Source of the DNA: Neobacillus sp. OS1-2
GTDB taxonomy: Bacteria; Bacillota; Bacilli; Bacillales; Cytobacillaceae
DNA length: 64,000 bases
Direction of reading: 5' to 3'
NCBI RefSeq assembly: GCF_030915505.1
Contig: NZ_CP133265.1
Span: 3,624,001-3,688,000 of the forward strand
Below the pieces are notes generated by a model. The model was given only the letters and a program-made list of their open reading frames with translations, ran no database searches and was not told the origin of the DNA. The position numbers and the translations under genes are program-made. Positions 30,181 to 39,977 of this stretch are shown piece after piece (the stretch's first letter is position 1; each line of letters starts with the position of its first letter).

Positions 30181-31230
30181 ATGAATCAGCAAAATGGATA
30201 TCACGTTGCTGTTGTTGGGGCAACCGGAGCAGTTGGGCAACAAATGATTCAAACACTAATGAACGAAAATTTTCCAATCAAAAAGCTTACTCTTTTATCC
30301 TCTGCAAGGTCAGCGGGTAACAAGGTTAATGTTAATGGACAGGAGATCACCATTCAAGAAGCAAAACCGGAAAGTTTTGAGGGTGTAGATATTGCTTTAT
30401 TCAGCGCTGGCGGCAGTGTCTCGAAGGCTTTAGGTCCTGAGGCAGTTAAACGTGGAGCTATCGTCGTGGACAACACTAGTGCGTTTAGAATGGATGCAGA
30501 TACACCACTTGTTGTTCCTGAAGTGAACGAAACGGACTTGCATCAACATAACGGAATCATTGCAAATCCCAATTGTTCAACCATCCAAATGGTGGTTGCA
30601 CTTGAGCCAATCCGTCAAAAATTCGGTTTAAAAAAGGTGATCGTCTCCACTTATCAAGCGGTTTCCGGAGCAGGCGCTGCTGCGGTTGAGGAATTAATGA
30701 ACCAAACTAAAGCAATCATAAACGATGAAGGGTATGAACCAAAGATTTTACCTGTAAAATCTGATTCAAACCATTATCAAATTGCCTTTAATGCCATTCC
30801 GCAAATTGATAAATTCGAAGATAATGGCTATACATTTGAAGAAATGAAAATGATTAATGAAACCAAAAAAATTATGCATTTACCGGAGTTACAAGTATCT
30901 GCAACTTGCGTTCGTCTTCCTGTTGCGGTAGGTCATTCTGAATCCGTCTATTTCGAAATTGAATCTGACGAAGTTAGCGCAAATGATATTAAAGCGTTAT
31001 TGAAGGATGCACCTGGTGTAGTCCTTCAAGATGACCCGGAAAATCAGGTCTATCCAATGCCGGCAAATTGTGTTGGGAAAAATGATGTCTTTGTCGGACG
31101 GATTAGAAAAGATATCGATGAAGATCGAGGCTTCCATATGTGGGTTGTTTCTGACAACCTCCTAAAAGGCGCTGCATGGAACTCCGTTCAAATTGCTGAA
31201 AGTTTAGTAAAACTTGGATTAGTAAAATAA
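30181..31230 (+). CDS. asd: Aspartate-semialdehyde dehydrogenase
   Basis: A 349-residue NADPH-dependent enzyme reducing aspartyl phosphate to aspartate semialdehyde, the branch point to lysine/DAP, threonine and methionine. N-terminal [12 protein letters not shown] binds NADP; the catalytic Cys is in NPNCSTIQM (about residue 130) and the substrate-binding His in [10 protein letters not shown]. The ATG follows AAAGGGGAACT. It lies between dpaB and dapG, the conserved order. Confidence 0.97.
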   Translation: MNQQNGYHVAVVGATGAVGQQMIQTLMNENFPIKKLTLLSSARSAGNKVNVNGQEITIQEAKPESFEGVDIALFSAGGSVSKALGPEAVKRGAIVVDNTSAFRMDADTPLVVPEVNETDLHQHNGIIANPNCSTIQMVVALEPIRQKFGLKKVIVSTYQAVSGAGAAAVEELMNQTKAIINDEGYEPKILPVKSDSNHYQIAFNAIPQIDKFEDNGYTFEEMKMINETKKIMHLPELQVSATCVRLPVAVGHSESVYFEIESDEVSANDIKALLKDAPGVVLQDDPENQVYPMPANCVGKNDVFVGRIRKDIDEDRGFHMWVVSDNLLKGAAWNSVQIAESLVKLGLVK

Positions 31231-31252
31231 AAAGGCAGGTTTTGGTGACACC

Positions 31253-32497
31253 ATGAAAATTATTGTCCAAAAATTTGGCGGAACCTCTGTCAAAGATGAG
31301 CAAAGTAGGAAACACGCTCAAGGCCATATCGAAAAGGCATTAGCTGACGGCTACAAGGTAGTTGTAGTCGTTTCAGCTATGGGGAGAAAGGGTGACCCCT
31401 ATGCAACCGATACACTTTTATCGTTAATTGGGGGGATCCAGAGCAAAATCTCAAAACGGGAACATGATTTATTGTTGTCTTGCGGAGAGGTTATTTCGAG
31501 TGTGGTTTTTTCGAATATGTTATTGGAAAGTGGAATCAATGCAATTGCGTTAACCGGAGCCCAGGCAGGCTTCCGTACCAACAATGACCACACAAATGCA
31601 AAAATCAACGAAATGAAATGTGAGCGGCTCTTAAGGGAGCTTGAATATTACGATGTCGTAGTGGTTGCTGGATTTCAAGGTGCCGCGAAAAATGGCGATA
31701 TTACCACTATTGGCCGCGGTGGAAGTGATACCTCTGCTGCAGCTTTAGGTGCGGCACTTAATGCCGAGTGGATTGATATCTTTACAGATGTAGAAGGAAT
31801 CATGACAGCAGACCCGCGTATTGCTGAAAATGCACGGCCACTCCCAATTGTTACCTATACAGAGGTTTGTAATATGGCGTATCAGGGGGCAAAGGTTATC
31901 CATCCGAGAGCGGTGGAAATTGCCATGCAGGCAAAAGTGCCGATTCGCATTCGCTCCACATATTCAGACAATCTTGGAACATTGGTTACAACACTAAATA
32001 AAGAGCAGCGTGGAAGTGACATTAAAGAACGAACGGTCACAGGGATTGCACACGTGTCAAACGTCACTCAAATAAAGGTTTTTGCTAAAAAAGATCAATA
32101 CAATTTGCAGGCAGAAGTTTTTAAAGCGATGGCAAATGATAAAATTAGTGTTGATTTTATCAACATTTCGCCAAATGGGGTAGTCTATACGGTAACAGAG
32201 GAAATGGCGGATCAGGCGATAAAAGTTTTAAATGATTTGGGTCATGAGCCTGTCGTTGAGCGTCATTGTGCAAAGGTATCCGTTGTTGGAGCAGGTATTG
32301 CAGGTGTTCCGGGAGTTACCTCCAAAATCGTTACAGCCTTATCGGATCATGGAATCCGTATTTTACAATCAGCAGACAGTCATACAACGATTTGGGTTTT
32401 AGTTAAGCAGGATGACTTAGTTAAATCTGTGAATGCCTTGCATGATGCCTTTCAATTGGAAGATGAATCAATTGAATTTAATCTTGCAGACTTGTAA
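31253..32497 (+). CDS. dapG: Aspartokinase I (diaminopimelate-type)
   Basis: A 414-residue aspartate kinase. KFGGTSVKD at the N-terminus and GRGGSDTSAAALGAAL (about 160) are the catalytic-domain signatures. Two ACT domains form the C-terminal regulatory part (about 260-414). By position and similarity it corresponds to B. subtilis DapG, which is feedback-inhibited by meso-diaminopimelate. It provides aspartyl phosphate for Asd next door. Confidence 0.94.
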   Translation: MKIIVQKFGGTSVKDEQSRKHAQGHIEKALADGYKVVVVVSAMGRKGDPYATDTLLSLIGGIQSKISKREHDLLLSCGEVISSVVFSNMLLESGINAIALTGAQAGFRTNNDHTNAKINEMKCERLLRELEYYDVVVVAGFQGAAKNGDITTIGRGGSDTSAAALGAALNAEWIDIFTDVEGIMTADPRIAENARPLPIVTYTEVCNMAYQGAKVIHPRAVEIAMQAKVPIRIRSTYSDNLGTLVTTLNKEQRGSDIKERTVTGIAHVSNVTQIKVFAKKDQYNLQAEVFKAMANDKISVDFINISPNGVVYTVTEEMADQAIKVLNDLGHEPVVERHCAKVSVVGAGIAGVPGVTSKIVTALSDHGIRILQSADSHTTIWVLVKQDDLVKSVNALHDAFQLEDESIEFNLADL

Positions 32498-32576
32498 ATA
32501 GATTGTATGAATTAATTTTCAAGGTAGATGGTTGCGTTGAGCGCCATATTGGTTTTGTACGGAAAGGAGTAGGAAA

Positions 32577-33449
32577 ATGGTTCATTTCGGGCGAGTTTCC
32601 ACGGCAATGGTTACCCCTTTTGATAACAAAGGACATATTGACTTTGCTAAAACCACTCAATTAGTGAATTATCTGATAGAAAATGGAACAGATTCCCTGG
32701 TGATTGCGGGAACGACAGGTGAATCACCAACCCTATCAAAAGAAGAAAAGTTGGCCTTATTTGCTCATGTTGTAAAAGCGGTTAAAAAGCGTGTTCCCGT
32801 CATTGCAGGTACTGGAAGTAATAATACTTATGCATCTATTGAATTGACTAAAAAAGCAGAGCAGCTTGGTGTAGATGCCATAATGGTTGTTGCACCATAC
32901 TATAATAAACCAAATCAAGAAGGCTTATATCAGCATTTCAAAGCAGTGGCAGATGCAACAACCCTTCCGGTCATGGTGTATAACATACCCGGCAGGTCGG
33001 TTGTTAATATTCTTCCCGAGACGATTATCCGCCTGTCACATGTCCCTAACATTGTGGCTGTAAAGGAAGCAAGTGGGGATTTAAATGCCATGACACACAT
33101 CATTGCTAACACTGCTGAGGATTTTGTTCTATATAGCGGGGATGATGCCTTAACACTCCCGGTTCTTGCCATTGGCGGGGCTGGTGTAGTCTCTGTTGCC
33201 TCACATGTGATTGGGAATGAAATGCAAGAAATGGTCAAAGCCTTTTTTGAGGGAGAAAATAGTAAGGCTGCCACAATCCATCAGCATTTGCTGCCAATTA
33301 TGCAGGGGCTTTTCGCTGCTCCAAGTCCCGCGCCAGTTAAAACGGCATTGCAGGTAACGGGATTGGACGTCGGTTCTGTCAGACTGCCGCTAGTTGGTTT
33401 AACTGAACAAGAACGATCAATATTGATTTCTTTATTAAAAAACAAGTAA
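32577..33449 (+). CDS. dapA: 4-hydroxy-tetrahydrodipicolinate synthase
   Basis: A 290-residue class I aldolase that condenses pyruvate with aspartate semialdehyde. AGTTGESPTL, the Tyr motif YNIPGR (about 135) and the Schiff-base Lys in VAVKEASG (about residue 163) are present. The ATG follows GGAAAGGAGTAGG. Its product is the direct substrate of dipicolinate synthase (DpaAB) in sporulation and of the DAP pathway in growth, which explains the clustering. Confidence 0.97.
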   Translation: MVHFGRVSTAMVTPFDNKGHIDFAKTTQLVNYLIENGTDSLVIAGTTGESPTLSKEEKLALFAHVVKAVKKRVPVIAGTGSNNTYASIELTKKAEQLGVDAIMVVAPYYNKPNQEGLYQHFKAVADATTLPVMVYNIPGRSVVNILPETIIRLSHVPNIVAVKEASGDLNAMTHIIANTAEDFVLYSGDDALTLPVLAIGGAGVVSVASHVIGNEMQEMVKAFFEGENSKAATIHQHLLPIMQGLFAAPSPAPVKTALQVTGLDVGSVRLPLVGLTEQERSILISLLKNK

Positions 33450-33457
33450 TATGTCCT

Positions 33458-33495
33458 AGAGCCAACCGATATAGAGATCGGAAGGCTCTTTTTTT
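33458..33495 (+). terminator. Intrinsic terminator after dapA
   Basis: AGAGCC/GGCTCT and CCGAT/ATCGG pairings form one interrupted stem (33458-33489) followed by TTTTTTT. Confidence 0.85.
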
Positions 33496-33508
33496 CTTCA
33501 ATTATTGG

Positions 33509-33538
33509 TTGTAAAGGTTTTCAATTTTCAAGTATAAT
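33509..33538 (+). promoter_or_regulatory. Sigma-A promoter candidate for rnjB
   Basis: TTGTAA (33509-33514), 18-base spacer and TATAAT (33533-33538), 50 bases before rnjB. Confidence 0.6.
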
Positions 33539-33588
33539 GATTTTAACTGGTCTCGATCGGCTAAACAGCTTGTAGGAGGAAACAGAAA

Positions 33589-35256
33589 TTGATAAAGAAA
33601 ATGAATACTTCCATTAAGTTTATAACACTTGGTGGTATTGGAGAAATCGGAAAGAATATGTATCTTGTTGAAGTGGACAAGGACATATTTATCATTGATG
33701 CCGGCATCATGTTCCCCGAGGAAGAAATGCTGGGTATCGATATGGTCATCCCTGACCTAACCTATTTAAAAGACAATAAAGAACGGGTAAAGGCTATTTT
33801 TTTAACACATGGTCATGAAGATCATATTGGTGCGCTTTTCTATGTGCTTCGTCAGGTCAATGTACCTGTTTATGGAACGAAATTAACGCTTGCTCTTGCA
33901 CAGGCGAAGATTAAGGAGCAAGAATTTGGCACTACCGCAAATTTAATTGAGGTTACTTCGGATACAATTGTGGAATTAGATGCTGTAAAAGTTAGCTTTT
34001 TCAAAACTAATCACAGCATCCCTGATTCTGTCGGTGTGTGTATTCATACTTCTGAGGGAATTATTGTTTATACAGGTGATTTTAAATTTGATCAGGCTGC
34101 AACGAAACTTTACAAACCTGAAATTGGGAAAATGGCTGCAATCGGGGATCAGGGCGTATTATGTTTACTTTCTGACAGTACCGAAGCTGAAAGACCAGGA
34201 TACACCACATCTGAAGCCATTGTTGAACGCGAAATGTCCAATGCCTTTTATAATGCACCAGGACGAATTATTGCTGCCTGTTTTGCATCCGATATTAACC
34301 GAATTCAGCATATTTTTGATGCGGCAAAAGAAAATGGCAGAAAAGTCGCAGTCGTAGGTAAAAGCCTTGAAAGAATTTATCACATTGCCCTGGATTTAGG
34401 GTATTTGGAAGTAGCGGATGATGCCATTATTCCTGTAAGTGAGATAAAAGAATATCAAGACCGTGAAATCGTTGTTTTAATGACGGGTAGTCAGGGAGAA
34501 CCAATTGAGGCTCTGCAGAAAATGGCTAAGCAAACACACAAACTTTTAAATATCCAGAAAGGGGATACGGTTTTAATTGCTGCTTCACCATTAAGGGGAA
34601 GTGAAGTATTTATTTTCAAAACAATCGACATGCTGTTTAGGGCAGGGGCCAATGTCATTTCCGGGAAAAGAACGATTCATGTATCCAGCCATGGAAGTCA
34701 GGAAGAACTAAAGTTTATGATAAATTTGATGAAACCGAAATTTTTCATACCGGTTCATGGTGAATATCGGATGCTGAAGGCACATCGAAAAGTAGCCCTT
34801 GAATGCGGCCTTTCCGATGAGCAAATATTCCTTCCTGACCGTGGTGATGTCTTGGAATGGAAGGAAGGAACATTATCCATTACTGGAAAGGTTCCATCAG
34901 GAAATGTCCTTATTGATGGTATTGGCGTGGGGGATGTTGGAAATATTGTATTACGAGACAGGAAGCTCTTATCACAAGATGGGATTTTAATTGTGGTAGT
35001 TACCTTAACGAAACAAGAAAAGAAAATAGCAGCTGGGCCAGAAATCATCTCAAGAGGATTTGTTTACGTTCGGGAATCAGAAAAATTAATGGATGATTCT
35101 ACGAAATTAGTAAGGGAAATCGTGGAGAGAAATACGGCAAAAGGTTCATTTGAATGGGCAAGCCTGAAACAGGAAATAAGAGATGAATTAAATCGATCTT
35201 TATATGAAAAGACAAAAAGAAGACCAATGATTCTTCCAATTATTATGGAAGTATAA
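33589..35256 (+). CDS. rnjB: Ribonuclease J2
   Basis: A 555-residue metallo-beta-lactamase/beta-CASP ribonuclease, partner of RNase J1 in mRNA and rRNA processing. The position (dapA-rnjB-tepA-ylzJ-spoIIIE) identifies it as the J2 orthologue (B. subtilis YmfA). It keeps a full metal-binding set: HGHEDH (about 75-80), NHSIPDSVG, TGDFKFD and IPVHGEYRM (about 388). As I recall, B. subtilis J2 has HGHDEN and IPVNGEY at these sites and is weakly active. The TTG start at 33589 has TAGGAGGA with 8-base spacing. Confidence 0.93.
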   Translation: MIKKMNTSIKFITLGGIGEIGKNMYLVEVDKDIFIIDAGIMFPEEEMLGIDMVIPDLTYLKDNKERVKAIFLTHGHEDHIGALFYVLRQVNVPVYGTKLTLALAQAKIKEQEFGTTANLIEVTSDTIVELDAVKVSFFKTNHSIPDSVGVCIHTSEGIIVYTGDFKFDQAATKLYKPEIGKMAAIGDQGVLCLLSDSTEAERPGYTTSEAIVEREMSNAFYNAPGRIIAACFASDINRIQHIFDAAKENGRKVAVVGKSLERIYHIALDLGYLEVADDAIIPVSEIKEYQDREIVVLMTGSQGEPIEALQKMAKQTHKLLNIQKGDTVLIAASPLRGSEVFIFKTIDMLFRAGANVISGKRTIHVSSHGSQEELKFMINLMKPKFFIPVHGEYRMLKAHRKVALECGLSDEQIFLPDRGDVLEWKEGTLSITGKVPSGNVLIDGIGVGDVGNIVLRDRKLLSQDGILIVVVTLTKQEKKIAAGPEIISRGFVYVRESEKLMDDSTKLVREIVERNTAKGSFEWASLKQEIRDELNRSLYEKTKRRPMILPIIMEV

Positions 35257-35267
35257 ATGGAAAGAAA

Positions 35268-35305
35268 TGAAAGGTACCGGGATTTTTCTCCCTGTACCTT
35301 TTTGC
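35268..35305 (+). terminator. Intrinsic terminator after rnjB
   Basis: AAAGGTACCGGGA (35270-35282) pairs with TCCCTGTACCTTT (35289-35301), one mismatch, then TT. Confidence 0.8.
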
Positions 35306-35329
35306 ATCCTGATGGCATGAAATTATAGT
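35302..35329 (+). promoter_or_regulatory. Sigma-A promoter candidate for tepA
   Basis: TTGCAT (35302-35307), 16-base spacer and TATAGT (35324-35329), 45 bases before tepA. Confidence 0.5.
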
Positions 35330-35373
35330 AAAGGTAAACACTAACATATATCATGCTTGAAGGGAGTATTAGG

Positions 35374-36126
35374 ATGAATAATGATATACAGAAAAATACG
35401 GAAAACCAAGAAGGACAAGAGCCTCAAAAAGAAGAAAAGTCTTCTTCAGGATTGATAGAGAAAATACAACAGCTTGGACAAACCAATGTGCCGCAGCTTT
35501 CAGCAGACTCTAGAATTCATTGTTTAACGATAATTGGCCAGATAGAAGGACATATGGCTCTTCCGCCGCAAAATAAAACAACAAAATATGAACACTTACT
35601 TCCACAGCTTGTGGCAATTGAACAAAACCCAAAAATTGAAGGGGTTCTAATTGTTTTAAATACCGTTGGCGGGGATGTCGAGGCGGGACTTGCTATTTCT
35701 GAAATGATTGCATCTATTTCAAAACCAACCGTTTCAATTGTACTTGGCGGTGGCCATTCCATTGGGGTTCCGATTGCTGTTTCCTGTGACTATTCCTTTA
35801 TAGCGGAAACTGCAACAATGACAATCCATCCGATTCGCTTGACAGGACTAGTTATTGGAGTCCCAGCAACTTTTGAATATTTGGATAAAATGCAAGAGCG
35901 AGTTGTTAATTTTGTCACCAAACATTCCAAGATAACGGAAGAAACATTCAAGGATTTAATGTTTGCGAAGGGGAATTTAACGAGGGATATCGGGACCAAC
36001 GTTATCGGAATTGATGCCGTAAAATCCGGGTTAATTGATGAGGTAGGGGGATTGGGCCCTGCGATGAAAAAGTTAAATGAAATGATTGATCTCCAAAAAG
36101 AAAATAATGAGGGGCTGATTCAATGA
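35374..36126 (+). CDS. tepA: TepA, ClpP-fold protease-like protein
   Basis: A 250-residue protein of the ClpP/crotonase superfamily (B. subtilis YmfB/TepA, translocation-enhancing peptidase). An acidic/Gln-rich N-terminal tail (about 1-40) precedes the ClpP-like core with [14 protein letters not shown] and the Ser-containing [16 protein letters not shown], then [13 protein letters not shown] use ATG 35374, 7 bases after AGGGAG; the ATG at 35353 precedes that ribosome binding site. The stop overlaps ylzJ by four bases. A role in protein export or signal-peptide turnover has been proposed for the family. Confidence 0.9.
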   Translation: MNNDIQKNTENQEGQEPQKEEKSSSGLIEKIQQLGQTNVPQLSADSRIHCLTIIGQIEGHMALPPQNKTTKYEHLLPQLVAIEQNPKIEGVLIVLNTVGGDVEAGLAISEMIASISKPTVSIVLGGGHSIGVPIAVSCDYSFIAETATMTIHPIRLTGLVIGVPATFEYLDKMQERVVNFVTKHSKITEETFKDLMFAKGNLTRDIGTNVIGIDAVKSGLIDEVGGLGPAMKKLNEMIDLQKENNEGLIQ

Positions 36127-36341
36127 TATTATATACGATAATGCCAAATGAACTTGTGTTTCCATATGAAGCAGAAACTACAAGCAAACAACAAACGATG
36201 ACCTATCAGGGGATTCCACTTTTAGTAGAATGTGCAGATCCACAAAATGTCCAGGTTTTACGCATCCTAAGCAGTGACCCGCAACATTTTATGAATGATC
36301 AGATATACCCTGGTGCAAAAATTTCTTTCGGTGACCTTTAA
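36123..36341 (+). CDS. ylzJ: YlzJ-like small protein
   Basis: A 72-residue protein of the YlzJ family, starting [16 protein letters not shown]. Its ATG overlaps the tepA stop (ATGA), the same arrangement as in B. subtilis, just upstream of spoIIIE. No catalytic motif is visible and function is unknown. Confidence 0.85.
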   Translation: MILYTIMPNELVFPYEAETTSKQQTMTYQGIPLLVECADPQNVQVLRILSSDPQHFMNDQIYPGAKISFGDL

Positions 36342-36366
36342 GGATTATCCGCATGACACTAGTAGA

Positions 36367-36424
36367 TTATGGTATAATTATCAATGCAAGACTAGAGCAG
36401 CCATCGGGGCTGCTTTCCTTTTAT
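36367..36424 (+). promoter_or_regulatory. Promoter plus early terminator-like hairpin upstream of ftsK
   Basis: TATGGTATAAT (extended -10, hexamer 36372-36377) is followed by a perfect AGCAGCC / GGCTGCT stem (36396-36414) with a T-rich tail (TTCCTTTTAT). The hairpin begins about 12 bases after the expected start. It could terminate tepA-ylzJ read-through, attenuate ftsK, or end a very short RNA. Confidence 0.5.
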
Positions 36425-36488
36425 CCAAATGATTTATGGATGATATGATAGGAATAATAGACCAAACTGAACGATACAAGGTGATTAG

Positions 36489-38836
36489 ATGGCAAAAAAA
36501 AGAGAAGAAAACCAAAAAAGAGAGATAACCATTTAAAACGGACTGTTCAATATGAATTATCAGCACTATGCCTTTTGGCATTAACGATTATTTCGATTGC
36601 GAAGCTTGGAGCGGTTGGCAAAGCAACCGTACTCTTCTTCCGTTTTTGGATGGGAGAATGGTATATGCTGAGTTTACTTGGATTAGTGGTACTAAGCATA
36701 TATTTGATGTGGAAAAGAACTCTTCCATATTTCTTCCATATCAAATTAGTTGGCGGCTATTTTATTGTATCGGCTATTCTGCTACTAAGCCATGTTACCC
36801 TTTTCCACTTGCTGACTAATAATGGGAAATTTAAAGATCCTAGTGTAATTGGGAATACATGGGAATTGTTTTTAATGGAAGTAAGGGGAGAAACGACTAC
36901 AACGCATGATCTAGGCGGGGGGATTCTCGGTGCGATCTTGTTTGCTCTCTTTCATTACTTATTTGCAGAAACGGGTACAAAAATTATTGCTTTTATTTTT
37001 GTTTTAATCGGTATTATATTACTTACTGGAAAATCATTTGGTGATTTTGTCGGGAAAATTGTGATTACCCTATTTGATTTTTCAAAAAATCAATGGGACG
37101 CCTTTAAAACTGATATGGCTGCCTGGAAGCAAAAACAAGAGGAACGAAAAAATGAAAAAAAATCGCAAAGGCAACAAATAAGGGAAAATCGCCAAAACGA
37201 GATAAATCCCGTCACAATCAGACAGCAGCCAGAACCGGAGGAAACGAGAATTCCTGAACCTATCATTTCAAGTTTCGCTGATCGGGCTTATGTGCAAGAA
37301 GCACCAAAAGATAAAATGCCGAAAGAACAAACCAAAGAAAAAAAAGGGAAGCCGCAAGATAGCGAAGACGATCATACTCCACCAATCAGATTTACAGAAG
37401 TAGAGAATGCTGCCTATGAATTACCACCACTTAGACTGCTAAAGGCTCCAAAGAAAACAGACCAAAGTGGTGAATATGAGCTCATCCACGCAAATGCGGC
37501 AAAGCTTGAAAGGACATTTCAAAGCTTTGGCGTTAAAGCACGTGTCACACAGGTGCATTTAGGACCAGCTGTCACGAAATATGAGGTACATCCAGATGTT
37601 GGTGTAAAGGTTAGCAAAATTGTCAGCTTAAGTGATGATATTGCATTAGCCCTTGCAGCAAAAGGGATACGGATTGAAGCTCCTATCCCCGGAAAATCTG
37701 CGATAGGCATCGAGGTACCAAATTCTGATGTTGCGATGGTTTCATTACGAGAGGTATTAGAAGCTACGCAAAATGATAAACCGGATGCTAAACTTTTAAT
37801 TGGACTAGGGCGGGATATTACCGGTGAAGCTGTACTGGCAGAACTCAACAAAATGCCCCATTTACTTGTAGCAGGAGCAACAGGTAGCGGGAAAAGTGTT
37901 TGTATAAACGGCATAATTACGAGTGTATTAATGAGGGCAAAGCCTCACGAAGTAAAATTAATGATGATTGATCCAAAAATGGTTGAATTGAATGTTTATA
38001 ATGGTATTCCCCATTTGCTTGCGCCAGTTGTAACAGACCCCAAAAAAGCTTCGCAAGCCTTAAAGAAAGTAGTAAGTGAAATGGAACGCCGCTATGAACT
38101 GTTTTCCCATACTGGAACTCGTAATATTGAAGGTTATAATGAACATGTGAGAAAACATAATCTTGAAGAAGATGACAAGCAGCCATTATTACCATATATT
38201 GTCGTCATTGTTGATGAGTTGGCTGACTTAATGATGGTTGCCTCATCAGATGTCGAGGATTCTATTACCCGGCTTGCACAAATGGCTCGTGCTGCGGGTA
38301 TCCATCTAATCATTGCAACACAAAGGCCATCCGTAGACGTTATTACTGGTGTGATCAAAGCGAATATTCCGTCAAGAATTGCCTTTGCCGTTTCAAGTGC
38401 AACCGATTCAAGAACCATTCTGGATATGGGCGGGGCAGAAAAGCTGCTTGGAAGAGGCGACATGTTATTTCTACCGGTGGGAGCATCCAAACCTGTTCGG
38501 GTTCAAGGCGCTTTCCTTTCCGATCAAGAGGTTGAAGATACAGTAGAATATGTTATTTCACAGCAAAAAGCGCAGTACCAAGAAGAGATGATTCCTGATG
38601 ATATTCCGGAAATAACTGGTGCAGTCGATGACGATTTGTATGATGAGGCAGTTGATTTAATCATTGATATGCAAACCGCGTCCGTTTCCATGCTGCAGCG
38701 CCGCTTCCGAATCGGCTACACAAGAGCCGCTCGTCTGATAGATGAGATGGAAGCACGCGGTGTAGTTGGCCCATACGAGGGAAGTAAACCTCGCGCAGTA
38801 TTACAAACCAAGCCAAATGAAGAACAGAGTTCATAA
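36489..38836 (+). CDS. spoIIIE: DNA translocase FtsK/SpoIIIE, start region frameshifted at an A8 tract
   Basis: A double-stranded DNA pump needed for chromosome packaging into the forespore. From ATG 36489 the frame stops after 16 codons. Adding one A to the A8 tract (36494-36501) gives [18 protein letters not shown], like the basic start of B. subtilis SpoIIIE, and 782 residues in total. The uninterrupted downstream frame can be read from ATG 36575 (753 residues), but that codon lies inside the first membrane segment. Membrane segments occupy about residues 25-170, followed by a charged linker, [10 protein letters not shown] (Walker A, about 463), VDELADLMM (Walker B) and the C-terminal gamma winged-helix domain. 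Confidence 0.92.
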
Positions 38837-38844
38837 TTGATTGA

Positions 38845-38874
38845 AAAAAAGAGCTGTTTGGCTCTTTTTTTTCA
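38845..38874 (+). terminator. Intrinsic terminator after ftsK
   Basis: AAAAAAGAGC pairs with GCTCTTTTTT around a TGTTTG loop; ends in TTTT. Confidence 0.85.
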
Positions 38875-38963
38875 TACTAATTTTCAAGAAATCTGATACT
38901 ATAGTAATAGGAGGTGGATGCCTGTATCAAGAAGAATTCCTACTAATTTCCCACATTAATTAA

Positions 38964-38978
38964 TTGAAAGCGTTTTAT
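38964..38978 (+). promoter_or_regulatory. cre-like site upstream of the GntR regulator
   Basis: TTGAAAGCGTTTTAT matches the catabolite-responsive element pattern WTGNAANCGNWNNCW except one base. It lies about 180 bases before gntR in a 323-base intergenic stretch. That stretch otherwise holds the ftsK terminator at its left end and an inverted repeat at 39117-39130 near its right end. CcpA control of the downstream importer is possible but unproven. Confidence 0.4.
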
Positions 38979-39116
38979 TATAACAGATTTTTGAATGAAA
39001 ATACCTACATTTTTATAACAATTTTCATCTTTCGACCTTTTTTCGACAAAATCGAGAATTTCTATTTATTTATCCCAAAAATAATGGTACTATAAACTTC
39101 GATTAGTAGGAATGAT

Positions 39117-39130
39117 ATCAGAGGTCTGAT
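39117..39130 (+). promoter_or_regulatory. Inverted repeat ATCAGA-GG-TCTGAT before the GntR gene
   Basis: A perfect 6-base inverted repeat 30 bases before the gntR start. A related palindrome, AGGTCTGACCT, occurs before the importer ATPase gene (41207-41217), and AATCAGATCT occurs before the lipoprotein gene (near 39911). GntR/HutC regulators often bind GGTCTAGACC-like palindromes, so these are candidate operators for this regulator. Confidence 0.45.
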
Positions 39131-39159
39131 GTCTCAGGAAAAAGGCTGGAGGAAACGGC

Positions 39160-39885
39160 ATGTCTATTAAGTCAGATAACCGGCATTTATATTTACAAGT
39201 GATCGATCGGTTAAAGCAGGATATTGAAGAAGGGATTTACAAAGAAAAAGAAAAGTTACCTTCTGAATTCGATCTTGCCAAACAGCTTGGTGTAAGCAGG
39301 GCAACGCTTCGGGAAGCACTTCGTATTCTTGAGGAAGAAAACGTTATCATTAGGCGCCATGGTGTTGGAACTTTTGTTAATGCAAAGCCAATGTTTACGT
39401 CAGGGATTGAACAACTAAATAGTGTTACTGACATGATTAAACAAGCTGGAATGAAACCAGGTACGATTTTCTTAAGCTCATCAACTCTAGAACCGACCGA
39501 AGAAGATATTCGCCGTTTCGCATGTTCTGATAGTGAGGAAATATTCGTGATGGAAAGGGTAAGGACCGCAAACGGGGAACCTGTTGTTTATTGTATTGAC
39601 AAGGTATTAGAACGCGTTTTGCCAGAGACATTTTCACATGAGAAAGAATCTATTTTTCAGATTCTAGATGAAGGGGCCAATCGTAAAATTACATACGCGG
39701 TTGCTCAAATTGAGCCTCTAGGCTATCATGAAAAAATTTCCCCCATTCTAGAATGTGATCCAGAAACAGCGTTGTTAGTGTTAAAACAAATGCATTTCGA
39801 CGAAATGGATGAACCTGTCCTTTTTTCGGTAAACTACTTTAAAGCGGATAAATTTAGTTTTCATGTTTTAAGGAAAAGAATTTAA
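39160..39885 (+). CDS. ymfC: GntR-family (HutC-type) transcriptional regulator, YmfC-like
   Basis: A 241-residue regulator. The N-terminal winged helix-turn-helix (about 10-75) contains [22 protein letters not shown], a GntR signature. The C-terminal UTRA-type ligand domain (about 90-240) is typical of the HutC subfamily. The ATG follows GCTGGAGGAAACGGC. It lies downstream of spoIIIE, like B. subtilis YmfC, and directly upstream of a nucleoside importer, which it may regulate; its ligand is unknown. Confidence 0.85.
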   Translation: MSIKSDNRHLYLQVIDRLKQDIEEGIYKEKEKLPSEFDLAKQLGVSRATLREALRILEEENVIIRRHGVGTFVNAKPMFTSGIEQLNSVTDMIKQAGMKPGTIFLSSSTLEPTEEDIRRFACSDSEEIFVMERVRTANGEPVVYCIDKVLERVLPETFSHEKESIFQILDEGANRKITYAVAQIEPLGYHEKISPILECDPETALLVLKQMHFDEMDEPVLFSVNYFKADKFSFHVLRKRI

Positions 39886-39977
39886 ATTTTTTTCTACCTT
39901 CTGAAAACGTAATCAGATCTCGCTTTATTATTTTCTACTTAATCAAACAAACAATATTCAAATGGGGGTACAATACC

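Noticed and set aside
38879..38893. CodY box (AATTTTCAAGAAATC) after ftsK
   Set aside because: Three mismatches to the AATTTTCWGAAAATT consensus in AT-rich DNA, and it is 280 bases from the next gene; too weak to claim.
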